7,731 bases of DNA. Source: an uncultured Clostridia bacterium. Lineage in GTDB: Bacteria > Bacillota > Clostridia > Lachnospirales > Lachnospiraceae. The stretch lies in contig CAMJIC010000115.1 in assembly GCA_946405675.1 (NCBI GenBank), positions 1 to 7,731 of the forward strand. The letters are read 5' to 3'. Below are positions 1-6,467 of the stretch, in pieces. The translations under genes and the position numbers were made by a program. Under the pieces are notes generated by a model. The model did no database searches, was not told the DNA's origin, and worked only from the letters and a program-made list of their open reading frames with translations. Each line of letters starts with the position of its first letter. The stretch's first letter is position 1.

Positions 1-4
1 CATC

Positions 5-91
5 TATCTGGGGATCTCCCGGTATCTACTATAGAATTGATTCATACGGGAAAATGTGCTCGAACGAGCTGAAATAGATTCCCAGATATGC
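5..91 (-). promoter_or_regulatory. Candidate structured 5' leader (three-way junction) of a leftward transcript
   Basis: Read on the minus strand from the predicted start near 91, the RNA can form three helices. P1 pairs 88-76 (TATCTGGGAATCT) with 17-5 (AGATCCCCAGATA), 12 of 13 positions. P2 pairs 50-44 (CCCGTAT) with 25-18 (ATACCGGG) with one bulged C. P3 is a short hairpin, GCTC-GTTC-GAGC, at 69-58. P2 and P3 lie inside P1, so the layout is a closed three-way junction, a shape used by many riboswitches. I could not match it to a known riboswitch class. A minus-strand ATG sits at 3-1 but I cannot tell whether it starts a gene. The fold is inferred by eye and the downstream gene is outside the window. 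Confidence 0.35.
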
Positions 92-97
92 AATATC

Positions 98-126
98 ATA
101 ATACTCAAAATCAAATTTCAAGTCAA
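98..126 (-). promoter_or_regulatory. Sigma-A type promoter firing leftward
   Basis: On the minus strand TTGACT (121-126) is followed after exactly 17 bases by TATTAT (98-103). Each box differs from consensus by one base. The start site would be near 91, placing the structured region 88-5 at the very 5' end of the RNA. The driven gene lies to the left of the window. The flanks are A/T-rich, so a chance match is possible, but both boxes and the spacing agree. Confidence 0.5.
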
Positions 127-151
127 GTATCGGTCGCGCTGAAGCATCACC

Positions 152-181
152 GTTACAAGTGTTACAAATCCCGTTACAAGT
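152..181. repeat. Three GTTACAA direct repeats between divergent promoters
   Basis: The 9-mers GTTACAAGT (152-160), GTTACAAAT (161-169) and GTTACAAGT (173-181) are in direct orientation. The outer two belong to an identical 11-base word, CCGTTACAAGT, repeated 21 bp apart, about two helical turns. They lie between the leftward promoter (-35 at 121-126) and the pyk promoter (-35 at 237-242). Direct half-sites with this helical phasing are typical of response-regulator or AraC-type binding sites. Which protein would bind is unknown. Confidence 0.4.
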
Positions 182-236
182 CCCCCAATGTCATTCCTTT
201 TCTGATTTCACATCAGCCGGCAAATGGCCATAAAGG

Positions 237-265
237 TTCATTAAACTCACTGCTTGTGGTATACT
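237..265 (+). promoter_or_regulatory. Probable pyk promoter with extended -10
   Basis: TATACT at 260-265 is preceded by TG at 257-258, giving an extended -10 (TGG-TATACT). TTCATT at 237-242 is a weak -35 at the standard 17-base spacing. The start would be near 272, leaving a leader of about 98 nt before the pyk ATG. The extended -10 may compensate for the poor -35. Confidence 0.5.
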
Positions 266-286
266 GACATTCAGGTTGTTGCCATT

Positions 287-303
287 TCCTCCCTGGCGGA
301 GGA
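287..303 (+). promoter_or_regulatory. Small hairpin with an anti-Shine-Dalgarno-like arm in the pyk leader
   Basis: TCCTCC (287-292) and GGAGGA (298-303) form a 6-bp stem with loop CTGGC. The same GGAGGA word recurs at 354-359 as the pyk ribosome binding site, so TCCTCC could pair with either copy. This allows two exclusive states, SD free or SD masked. The words are seen; a switching function is inference only. Confidence 0.3.
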
Positions 304-369
304 TCCAGCTTCCAATCAAACAATACACAGGCGCATGTCGTTGCTGCCTGAACGGAGGACAGGTTTATT

Positions 370-1782
370 ATGAGAAAAACGAAAATTGTATGTACGATCG
401 GTCCGTCAACGGATTCCGAGGAGATGATGCGTGCGCTTTGCCTTGCAGGCATGAATGTTGCAAGGCTGAATTTCTCCCATGGAACACACGCAGAGCATCT
501 CAGGCGCATTGAACTCATCCGTAAGGTCCGGAAAGATCTGAATCTCCCCATAGCAATCATGCTCGATACAAAGGGGCCGGAGTACAGGATCGGGACTTTT
601 GAGAATGGCAGCATCGAATTAAAAGAAGGGGATCATTTCATCTTTACGACGGATAATGTAGAAGGCACGCAGGAAAAGGTCAGCGTCAGCTTCTCCAAGC
701 TTCACCAGGACATGAAGCCGGGTGATACCATCCTCCTGAACAACGGCCTGCTGGTCTTTCGTGTCACAGAGGTATCCGGACACGATATCCACACAACCGT
801 GGAATGCGGCGGAGTTCTCTCCAACCGCAAGAGCATGAGTTTCCCGGGAAAGGTCATCAAACAGACCTATCTGTCCAAGCAGGACAAATCTGATATCCTG
901 TTCGGCATTCAGAATGACATAGATTTCATTGCCTGCTCCTTTGTCTCTGTCAGGCAGGATCTGATCGATGTCCATGAATTCCTGAACCAGCATGGCGGAG
1001 AGGGGATCGAGCTGATCGCCAAGATCGAGAATCAGTCAGGCTGCGACAATATCGAGGAAATCTGCAAAGAATGCGACGGGATCATGGTCGCCCGCGGTGA
1101 CATGGGCGTTGAGATCTCCTTTGAGAAGCTTCCTGCCATCCAGAAAAACCTGATCACAAAATGCCGCATGCTCGGCAAGAGAGTCATTACCGCGACAGAG
1201 ATGCTGGAATCCATGATCAATAATCCACGTCCCACACGTGCCGAGGCTTCCGATGTGGCAAACGCAGTCTATGACGGCACCAGTGCTGTCATGCTGTCGG
1301 GAGAGACCGCTGCAGGAAAATATCCGATCGAAGCGGTCAAGACCATGGCCAGGATCGCCGAAACGACGGAACGTAACATCCAATATGTCGACCGGTTCCA
1401 TGATTCGAAGTTCCTCATTCAGAATGAGGTTGACGCCGTCTCCCATGCAACCTGTCAGATGGCGATCGACATCCAGGCCAGCGCGATCGTTGCCTGTACG
1501 ATCTCCGGCCTGACTGCCCGCATGGTCTCCCGTTTCCGCGGTCCGGTTGACATCATCGGCCTGACGACTGACGAAAAGACATGGCACAAGCTTTCCCTTT
1601 CCTGGGGCGTCCTGCCGCAGCTGTGTGAATACTATCCCTCCACGGATGTGCTGTTCTACGCTGCCAGGAAGATTACCATTGACGCGCTGCATCTTCAGAA
1701 AGGAAACAAGATCGTCATCACAGGCGGCGTTGTGACCGGAAAATCCGGCAACACCAATCTGATCAAGATCGAGGATATCTGA
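370..1782 (+). CDS. pyk: Pyruvate kinase
   Basis: Converts phosphoenolpyruvate and ADP to pyruvate and ATP, the last step of glycolysis, in the cytosol. The 470-residue protein covers the whole catalytic family. Visible motifs are CTIGPS (8-13), ARLNFSHG with R32, N34 and S36 (31-38), DTKGPE (66-71), the IAKIEN catalytic lysine K218 with metal ligand E220, ARGDMGV with D244, and ITATEMLESM with T276. The C-terminal domain ends in the typical TNLIKIEDI. It lacks the extra PEP-utiliser-like tail of the ~585-residue Bacillus form. E71 is the residue linked to K+ dependence in this family. The ATG follows GGAGGA at 354-359, 10 bases away. The lid (B) domain is unusual: NNGLLVF at 124-130 where DDGL is common, and EYRIG instead of EIRTG at 71-75. 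The gene looks monocistronic, with its own promoter and a strong terminator. Confidence 0.96.
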   Translation: MRKTKIVCTIGPSTDSEEMMRALCLAGMNVARLNFSHGTHAEHLRRIELIRKVRKDLNLPIAIMLDTKGPEYRIGTFENGSIELKEGDHFIFTTDNVEGTQEKVSVSFSKLHQDMKPGDTILLNNGLLVFRVTEVSGHDIHTTVECGGVLSNRKSMSFPGKVIKQTYLSKQDKSDILFGIQNDIDFIACSFVSVRQDLIDVHEFLNQHGGEGIELIAKIENQSGCDNIEEICKECDGIMVARGDMGVEISFEKLPAIQKNLITKCRMLGKRVITATEMLESMINNPRPTRAEASDVANAVYDGTSAVMLSGETAAGKYPIEAVKTMARIAETTERNIQYVDRFHDSKFLIQNEVDAVSHATCQMAIDIQASAIVACTISGLTARMVSRFRGPVDIIGLTTDEKTWHKLSLSWGVLPQLCEYYPSTDVLFYAARKITIDALHLQKGNKIVITGGVVTGKSGNTNLIKIEDI

Positions 1783-1867
1783 GGACGTATTCCTCCTGCG
1801 CCGATGAACCGCGGAAAGGGCGCGAAATTCGGTTGCATCGTTAAGACAGCCGGCATCTGACATCTGC

Positions 1868-1922
1868 AAAAACGACACAGGTCTGTCTCCATCCGATACA
1901 GAGACAGACCTGTGTCGTTTTT
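1868..1922. terminator. Bidirectional intrinsic terminator between pyk and apbE
   Basis: A perfect 22-bp inverted repeat (1868-1889 with 1901-1922) encloses an 11-base loop. The arms end in A5 and T5, so the hairpin is followed by TTTTTCTTTT on the plus strand and TTTTTGC on the minus strand. It lies 85 bases after the pyk stop and 63 bases after the end of apbE, so it can terminate both converging transcripts. Confidence 0.93.
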
Positions 1923-1985
1923 CTTTTCAGAAAGGATAATAAGGAATCCTCCTTTGGCCGGTACGTTCCTACGGGCTTGATGCAT

Positions 1986-3269
1986 TCATCCGGATACATG
2001 CAGCCTGTCATCCACAAAGATCGCCCTGACGCCGTCCATCGGACGAATCAGTTCGGAGGCTTCATCTATCCCCAGCAACAGGCATGTGGTGCTGAGAGCA
2101 TCTCCGGTCAGGGAAGAATCGCTGATGATCGATACGCCCCAAAGCCCGGTTTCCGCCGGATACCCGGTAGTCGGATCCAGGATATGGTGATACAGCTTCC
2201 CGTCTTTTTCAAAACACCGTTCATACACTCCGGAGGACACAACAGATTGGTCTGCGACCTCCACAGTATCTACGATTCCGGTATCAAATGGTTTCTGTAT
2301 GCCGATCTTCCACGCGCTCCCATCCGGTTTCGGGCCGATCGCAAGCACATTTCCGCCCAGGTTGATGAGGCCGGATGTCACTCCTTCCTTCTTCAGATAT
2401 GCTGACAGCCTGTCTGCCGCATATCCCTTCACAAGCGCTCCCAGATCGATCATCGTGTCCGGGTTGTCAAAGTACAGCACAGCCTTCCCTTCCTCCCCGG
2501 GATACGCTTCCGGTTCAGGATCCGGTTTTATTTCTGGCTCTGTTTCCATCTCAGGTGTATCTGCCCGCTCCATCTCAGGCATATCTTCTGCATCCTTTCC
2601 CGTCTCGGGCATATCTTCCGTACCCACTTCCGTCTCAGTCACATCTTCCGCGCCAGTTTCCGACTCAGACATATCTTCCGCGCCTGCTTCCGTCTCCGGC
2701 ATGTCTCCCGCTTCTTCTTCCGCCTGATCCTTTCCGCTGCCGGAATCCCATCTGACGTGAACCGCCGAAGCATCTACCTTCCTCAATGCGCTCTGAATCG
2801 CGGCTTCCTCAGGGACGATGGCATCCCCGCTTTTGAAGTCCCAAAGATCTGACAAGGGAGCAATGGTGATGTCAAACTTCCCGCCGCTCAGGTCATAATA
2901 GTCAAGGCCGGTCTGCACCAGGAATGCCAGAGGCACAGAGACCTCCACCTCCTCCTTCTCTCTATGGTTGACCGCATACAGCTCGCTGTTCTCATCCGTC
3001 CTGCTGAAGGTATTCTGGATCTCATCACAGATCGACCGGCATCCATCGATCAGATCCTCCCCGTTTTCTCCGGCATAGAACCGGATCGATATGACCGTAT
3101 CAAAGTAAAAATCATTCAGGGTATATTCTCTCGCGGAGGATTGCCTTGCCTTCCCCTGATCCGTATCCCCATCTGCCATGACCAGTCTCTGTCCACCCGA
3201 CATTCCAAGCAAACTGATCAAGAGAATCCAGGCTATTGCCAGCTTCCCTCCTCTGATCCGGTGTACCAT
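1986..3269 (-). CDS. apbE: Exported FAD:protein FMN transferase (ApbE family) with acidic repeat insertion
   Basis: Transfers FMN from FAD to a threonine of target flavoproteins, outside the membrane. The 427-residue protein starts with basic residues and a hydrophobic stretch (about 10-24), a signal peptide or anchor with a possible cut after VMA (30-32). There is no lipobox cysteine, unlike many ApbE lipoproteins. Family motifs follow in order: DTVISI (57-62), SGGKFDITIAPL (128-139), IDLGALVKGYAADR (274-287), INLGGN (302-307), HHILDPTTGYPA (361-372), and DALSTT (390-395) with the likely metal ligands D390 and T394. Between about 174 and 262 the fold is interrupted by an acidic, Pro/Glu-rich repeat region that makes the protein longer than the usual 300-350 residues. 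The ATG has AGGAGG-type sequence at 3272-3284. No promoter is clear, and no target flavoprotein or electron-transport gene is adjacent. Confidence 0.93.
   Translation of the reverse strand: MVHRIRGGKLAIAWILLISLLGMSGGQRLVMADGDTDQGKARQSSAREYTLNDFYFDTVISIRFYAGENGEDLIDGCRSICDEIQNTFSRTDENSELYAVNHREKEEVEVSVPLAFLVQTGLDYYDLSGGKFDITIAPLSDLWDFKSGDAIVPEEAAIQSALRKVDASAVHVRWDSGSGKDQAEEEAGDMPETEAGAEDMSESETGAEDVTETEVGTEDMPETGKDAEDMPEMERADTPEMETEPEIKPDPEPEAYPGEEGKAVLYFDNPDTMIDLGALVKGYAADRLSAYLKKEGVTSGLINLGGNVLAIGPKPDGSAWKIGIQKPFDTGIVDTVEVADQSVVSSGVYERCFEKDGKLYHHILDPTTGYPAETGLWGVSIISDSSLTGDALSTTCLLLGIDEASELIRPMDGVRAIFVDDRLHVSG
2580..2699 (-). repeat. Four in-frame 30-bp tandem repeats inside apbE
   Basis: Four 30-bp units (2580-2609, 2610-2639, 2640-2669, 2670-2699) each begin with a CA(T/C)ATCTTC-like word on the plus strand. 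They encode 10-residue units at 191-230: PETEAGAEDM, SESETGAEDV, TETEVGTEDM and PETGKDAEDM. Degenerate partial units flank both ends. Units keep frame and acidity while differing in sequence, so copy number can change without a frameshift. The segment is predicted to be disordered and strongly negative. Confidence 0.88.
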
Positions 3270-3652
3270 GTTCTCCTCCCTCCCTCATTCCTCTCCTCTG
3301 TGCCGTAAGGGTAACGATTCAGGCCTCTTCCGAACAACTGCCCTTAAAAAACCGTTTTTCCGCTTCCAATGATGATCGCATCGTTTCGCTGTCTTGCTGT
3401 TCCCACACCCCCGGTCGGCAAGCTGCCAAAGCGTGAGGGCACTCATGAAGCCATAAACCGGAGTAACGCTTCACACCAATCATACCATAAGAATCGAGCC
3501 AGCGGGACAGCCATTGGCAGCAAGTCATACCACTGCCAGCGGACCAGCCTGTGGGCGTGACTTGTACATCCATTGTGCATAGACCGGAGACATACGTCAA
3601 ATCAAAAACACAATAACATGAATCCCCGCTTCTTCCGCTGTGAAATATCTGC
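3270..3652. other. Intergenic stretch without a convincing gene
   Basis: This 383-bp gap between apbE and the clpB terminator has no protein I recognise. One minus-strand frame stays open (3319-3654). It would start with TTG inside the T-run of the clpB terminator, lacks a ribosome binding site and has odd composition (rich in Trp, Cys and Ser), so I do not call it a gene. On the minus strand there are small hairpins, for example TGAAGC/GCTTCA around 3449-3476 and GGCA-GCT-TGCC near 3418-3428. An extended -10 (TGG-TATGAT, 3479-3487) without a clear -35 is also present. These could make up a long apbE leader, but this is weak. Confidence 0.4.
3477..3549. repeat. Degenerate tandem duplication upstream of apbE
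   Basis: Two blocks occur twice in the same order: CAATCATACCA (3477-3487) and CAAGTCATACCA (3521-3532), followed by GCCAGCGGGACAGCC (3498-3512) and GCCAGCGGACCAGCC (3535-3549). The space between blocks is 10 bases in the first copy and 2 in the second. On the minus strand each first block reads TGGTATGA, resembling an extended -10. The origin and role are unknown. Confidence 0.55.
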
Positions 3653-3690
3653 AAAACCCCGGAGACGGAAAGCCCTTCCGTCCCCGGGGT
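3653..3690 (-). terminator. Intrinsic terminator of clpB
   Basis: On the minus strand ACCCCGGGGACGGAA pairs with TTCCGTCTCCGGGGT, with one G-U pair and a short G/C-rich loop, and is followed by TTTTGC. It lies 65 bases after the clpB stop and separates clpB from apbE, which is transcribed in the same direction, so the two are probably not one operon. Confidence 0.88.
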
Positions 3691-3724
3691 CTCACTTCAG
3701 TTCTGCAAGCAATTGATCTGGATC

Positions 3725-3762
3725 AATCCGGTATGTTAATTCCAATCCGGTGTGCTTATTCC
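3725..3762. repeat. 19-bp tandem repeat spanning the clpB stop
   Basis: AATCCGGTATGTTAATTCC (3725-3743) is followed directly by AATCCGGTGTGCTTATTCC (3744-3762), 16 of 19 identical. The second unit contains the clpB stop (3756-3758) and the first lies just beyond it. A 7-bp inverted repeat, ATTGATC-TG-GATCAAT (3712-3727), adjoins it. It looks like a small slippage duplication. Confidence 0.6.
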
Positions 3763-6341
3763 ACTGTCGCGCGAAGCTCTCCGTCTACGCAGTCGATGCG
3801 GATCGTGCTGCCCTGCATCACATCCCCGGAAAGGATCATGCGGGCCGCCAGTGTCTCAACATGCTTCTGGATATAGCGGCGCAGCGGACGGGCACCGAAG
3901 TTGGGATCATATCCGCCCTCTGCGACCGATTCCTTTGCCGCATCCGTCAGTTCAATCCGGATCTGACGCTCCGACAGACGTCTGTTCACTTCCGCGATCA
4001 GCAGATCCACAATGTTCCCGATGTTCTCCTTTGTCAGCGGATGGAACAGGATTTTCTCATCCAGGCGGTTCAGGAATTCCGGGCGGAAATGCGCCATCAA
4101 AGATGCCTCCACAGCCTTTTCGGCCTCCGGGCTGATGGAACCATCCTCCCTGATCCCCTCCAGAAGGTACTGAGAACCGATATTGGAGGTCATGATCAGG
4201 ATCGTATTCTTAAAGTCAACCGTTCTCCCCTGAGAGTCCGTAATCCGTCCATCATCCAGCACCTGCAGCAGGATATTGAATACATCCGGATGAGCCTTCT
4301 CGATCTCATCAAACAAAACCACCGAATACGGCTTGCGGCGAACTGCTTCGGTCAGCTGTCCCCCCTCATCATAGCCCACATATCCGGGAGGTGCCCCGAT
4401 GAGACGGGATACGGAGAATTTCTCCATATATTCACTCATATCGATTCGAACCATATTGTTCTCATCATCAAACAGATTCTGTGCCAGTGCCTTAGCCAGT
4501 TCTGTCTTGCCGACGCCGGTGGGTCCGAGGAACAGGAAGGAACCGATGGGGCGCGACGGGTCTTTGATTCCTGCCTTGGAACGAAGGATCGCTTCCACGG
4601 TCATCTCCACCGCTTCATCCTGTCCGACGACACGTTCATGCAGCTTTTCGCCCAGCGCCAGGATCTTCTGGCGCTCCCCCTCGTTCAGCTTTGCAACCGG
4701 GATTCCTGTCCAGCGGCTCACCACACGGGCGATCTCGTCTTCTCCTACCGATTCATGCACCAGCGACAGATCCTTCTCCTTGAGCGCCGCTTCCTCTCCC
4801 GCCAGCTGTGTCTGAAGCCTGGGCAGCTCCCCGTACTGGAGCCTTGCGGCCTCATTCAGGTCACTTTTCTGCTTCGCAGCCTCGATCTGACGATTCACGT
4901 CCTCGATCTGTTCACGGAGGGCACTGAGATTGTCCACTGCATGCTTCTCATTGTCCCACTGCGCCTTCCTGGAAGAAAACGCTTCCTTCAGGTCTGCCAG
5001 CTCTTTCTGCAGCGTATCCAGCCTTTCCATGGAAGCGGGATCTGTCTCTTTCTTCAGCGCGGTCTCCTCAATCTGCATCTGCATGATCTTCCGGTTCAGC
5101 TCATCCAGCTCCGCAGGCATGGAATCCAGCTCCGTCTTGACCTGCGCGCAGGCCTCGTCCACCAGGTCAATGGCCTTGTCCGGGAGGAACCGGTCTGAAA
5201 TATAACGGTTGGACAGAACAGCCGCCGCTACAAGCGCATTGTCCACGATCTTTACATGATGGTAGTTCTCATAACGCTCCTTCAGCCCCCTGAGGATGGA
5301 AATGGTATCCTCAACGGTGGGTTCGTTCACCATGACCGGCTGGAACCTCCTTGCCAGGGCCGCATCCTTTTCAATATACTTGCGGTATTCATCCAGCGTC
5401 GTCGCGCCGATGCAATGAAGCTCTCCCCGGGCCAGCATAGGCTTCAGCATGTTCCCGGCATCCATCGCGCCATCGGTCTTTCCAGCGCCTACAATCAGGT
5501 GCAGCTCATCGATGAACAGCAGGATCTCCCCTTCACTCTTTGAAACCTCCTGCAAAACCGCCTTCAGACGTTCCTCAAACTCGCCCCGGTACTTTGCCCC
5601 TGCGACCAATGCTCCCATGTCCAGGGAGAACACCTTCTTGTCTTTCAGCGCATCCGGGACATCCCCCTTGGCGATTCTCTGCGCCAGTCCTTCCACGACG
5701 GCAGTCTTACCGACACCGGGTTCACCGATCAGGACCGGGTTATTCTTCGTCTTACTGGACAGGATCCGGATCACGTTCCGGATCTCCTCATCCCTGCCGA
5801 TGATCGGGTCAAGCTCCTGCTGCTTCGCCTTCTTTACCAGCTCCGTCCCGTATTTCTTCAGGGAATCATAGGTATCCTCCGGGCTGTCCGTCGTCACCCT
5901 CTGGTTTCCCCGCACAGTAGACAGCACCTGCAGGAAACGGTCACGCGTGATGCCGAATTCCTTGAAGAATCCTTTCATGGAGGGAGACGGATGATCCAGC
6001 AGAGACAGAAACAGATGCTCTACCGAGACATATTCATCCCCCATCCGCTTTGCAACATCCTCCGCATGGATCAGTGCCTTGTTCAGGTACTGCCCCACGT
6101 ATGGCTGCGCTGCCCCCGATACCTTCGGGCGTTTTGCGATCGCATTCTCCAGGGTATTCTCAAAATACTGCTTCTGAATTCCCATCTTTTCGATCAGGCG
6201 GCTGATCAGTGAATTCTCCTGATGGATCAGTGTATAGAGAAGATGCTCCTGCTCGATCTCCTGATTGCCGAATTCCGATGCCGTCTTCTCCAGCATATTG
6301 ATGGCTTCAATCGATTTTTGCGTAAACTTCTGTATATTCAT
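3756..6341 (-). CDS. clpB: ClpB disaggregase (Hsp100 AAA+ chaperone)
   Basis: ATP-driven hexamer that, with DnaK/DnaJ/GrpE, threads and rescues aggregated proteins in the cytosol. At 861 residues it is full length. An N-terminal Clp_N double repeat spans about 1-145. The first AAA+ module has Walker A GEPGVGKT (206-213), pore loop KYRG (250-253), Walker B LLFIDE (274-279) and arginines R331/R332. A coiled-coil middle domain covers about 405-530, the mark that separates ClpB from ClpA, ClpC and ClpX. The second module has Walker A GPTGVGKT (606-613), pore loop GYVGY (653-657), Walker B VVLFDE (674-679), FLNRLDE with R759, and sensor-2 GARPLRR (816-822). There is no ClpP-binding IGF loop that I can see. 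The ATG has an ideal site, AAAGGAGGGG (6344-6353). Expression is probably HrcA-controlled through the CIRCE upstream. Confidence 0.98.
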   Translation of the reverse strand: MNIQKFTQKSIEAINMLEKTASEFGNQEIEQEHLLYTLIHQENSLISRLIEKMGIQKQYFENTLENAIAKRPKVSGAAQPYVGQYLNKALIHAEDVAKRMGDEYVSVEHLFLSLLDHPSPSMKGFFKEFGITRDRFLQVLSTVRGNQRVTTDSPEDTYDSLKKYGTELVKKAKQQELDPIIGRDEEIRNVIRILSSKTKNNPVLIGEPGVGKTAVVEGLAQRIAKGDVPDALKDKKVFSLDMGALVAGAKYRGEFEERLKAVLQEVSKSEGEILLFIDELHLIVGAGKTDGAMDAGNMLKPMLARGELHCIGATTLDEYRKYIEKDAALARRFQPVMVNEPTVEDTISILRGLKERYENYHHVKIVDNALVAAAVLSNRYISDRFLPDKAIDLVDEACAQVKTELDSMPAELDELNRKIMQMQIEETALKKETDPASMERLDTLQKELADLKEAFSSRKAQWDNEKHAVDNLSALREQIEDVNRQIEAAKQKSDLNEAARLQYGELPRLQTQLAGEEAALKEKDLSLVHESVGEDEIARVVSRWTGIPVAKLNEGERQKILALGEKLHERVVGQDEAVEMTVEAILRSKAGIKDPSRPIGSFLFLGPTGVGKTELAKALAQNLFDDENNMVRIDMSEYMEKFSVSRLIGAPPGYVGYDEGGQLTEAVRRKPYSVVLFDEIEKAHPDVFNILLQVLDDGRITDSQGRTVDFKNTILIMTSNIGSQYLLEGIREDGSISPEAEKAVEASLMAHFRPEFLNRLDEKILFHPLTKENIGNIVDLLIAEVNRRLSERQIRIELTDAAKESVAEGGYDPNFGARPLRRYIQKHVETLAARMILSGDVMQGSTIRIDCVDGELRATVE

Positions 6342-6364
6342 GGCCCCTCCTTTCTGAAGGTATC

Positions 6365-6403
6365 ACAAGTCCTCCCATCTATTTCTGCACCAGAAGAACT
6401 TGT
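6365..6403 (-). promoter_or_regulatory. Hairpin in the clpB 5' leader
   Basis: In the RNA, ACAAGUUCUUCU (6403-6392) can pair along all 12 positions, three of them G-U, with GGGAGGACUUGU (6376-6365) around a 15-base loop. Directly downstream, CCUU-CAGA-AAGG would pair four bases of the Shine-Dalgarno region. The leader is about 91 nt long. Such structures could affect mRNA stability or heat-dependent translation, but the SD stem is weak and the role is speculative. Confidence 0.4.
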
Positions 6404-6438
6404 CACCTGAAGGCTTCCTTTTCTTCTTAACAAATCTA

Positions 6439-6467
6439 TTTATAGCACGAATTGTTAGCACTGTAAA
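6439..6467 (-). promoter_or_regulatory. clpB promoter
   Basis: On the minus strand TTTACA (6462-6467) and TATAAA (6439-6444) are separated by exactly 17 bases, and TGC precedes the -10, giving an extended -10. The start would be near 6432, about 91 bases before the ATG. The -35 box lies across the spacer and second arm of the CIRCE, so bound HrcA would block RNA polymerase. Confidence 0.85.

Noticed and set aside
1036..1878. Minus-strand open frame of 280 codons
   Set aside because: Antisense to pyk and running into the shared terminator; no recognisable protein features.
1977..2755. Plus-strand open frames over apbE, one Ser/Pro-rich
   Set aside because: The Ser/Pro-rich composition is simply the complement-strand reading of the acidic repeat in apbE.
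3270..3652. FMN riboswitch, SRP RNA, RNase P RNA or tmRNA in the gap upstream of apbE
   Set aside because: I looked for their conserved cores and found none.
3319..3654. Open frame of 111 codons on the minus strand
   Set aside because: It needs a TTG start within the T-run of the clpB terminator, has no ribosome binding site, overlaps a repeat-containing gap and has unusual composition. No domain is recognisable.
3750..5198. Long plus-strand open frame of 482 codons
   Set aside because: It lies antisense to clpB, whose motifs are unmistakable in the other strand; a shadow frame with no start signals.
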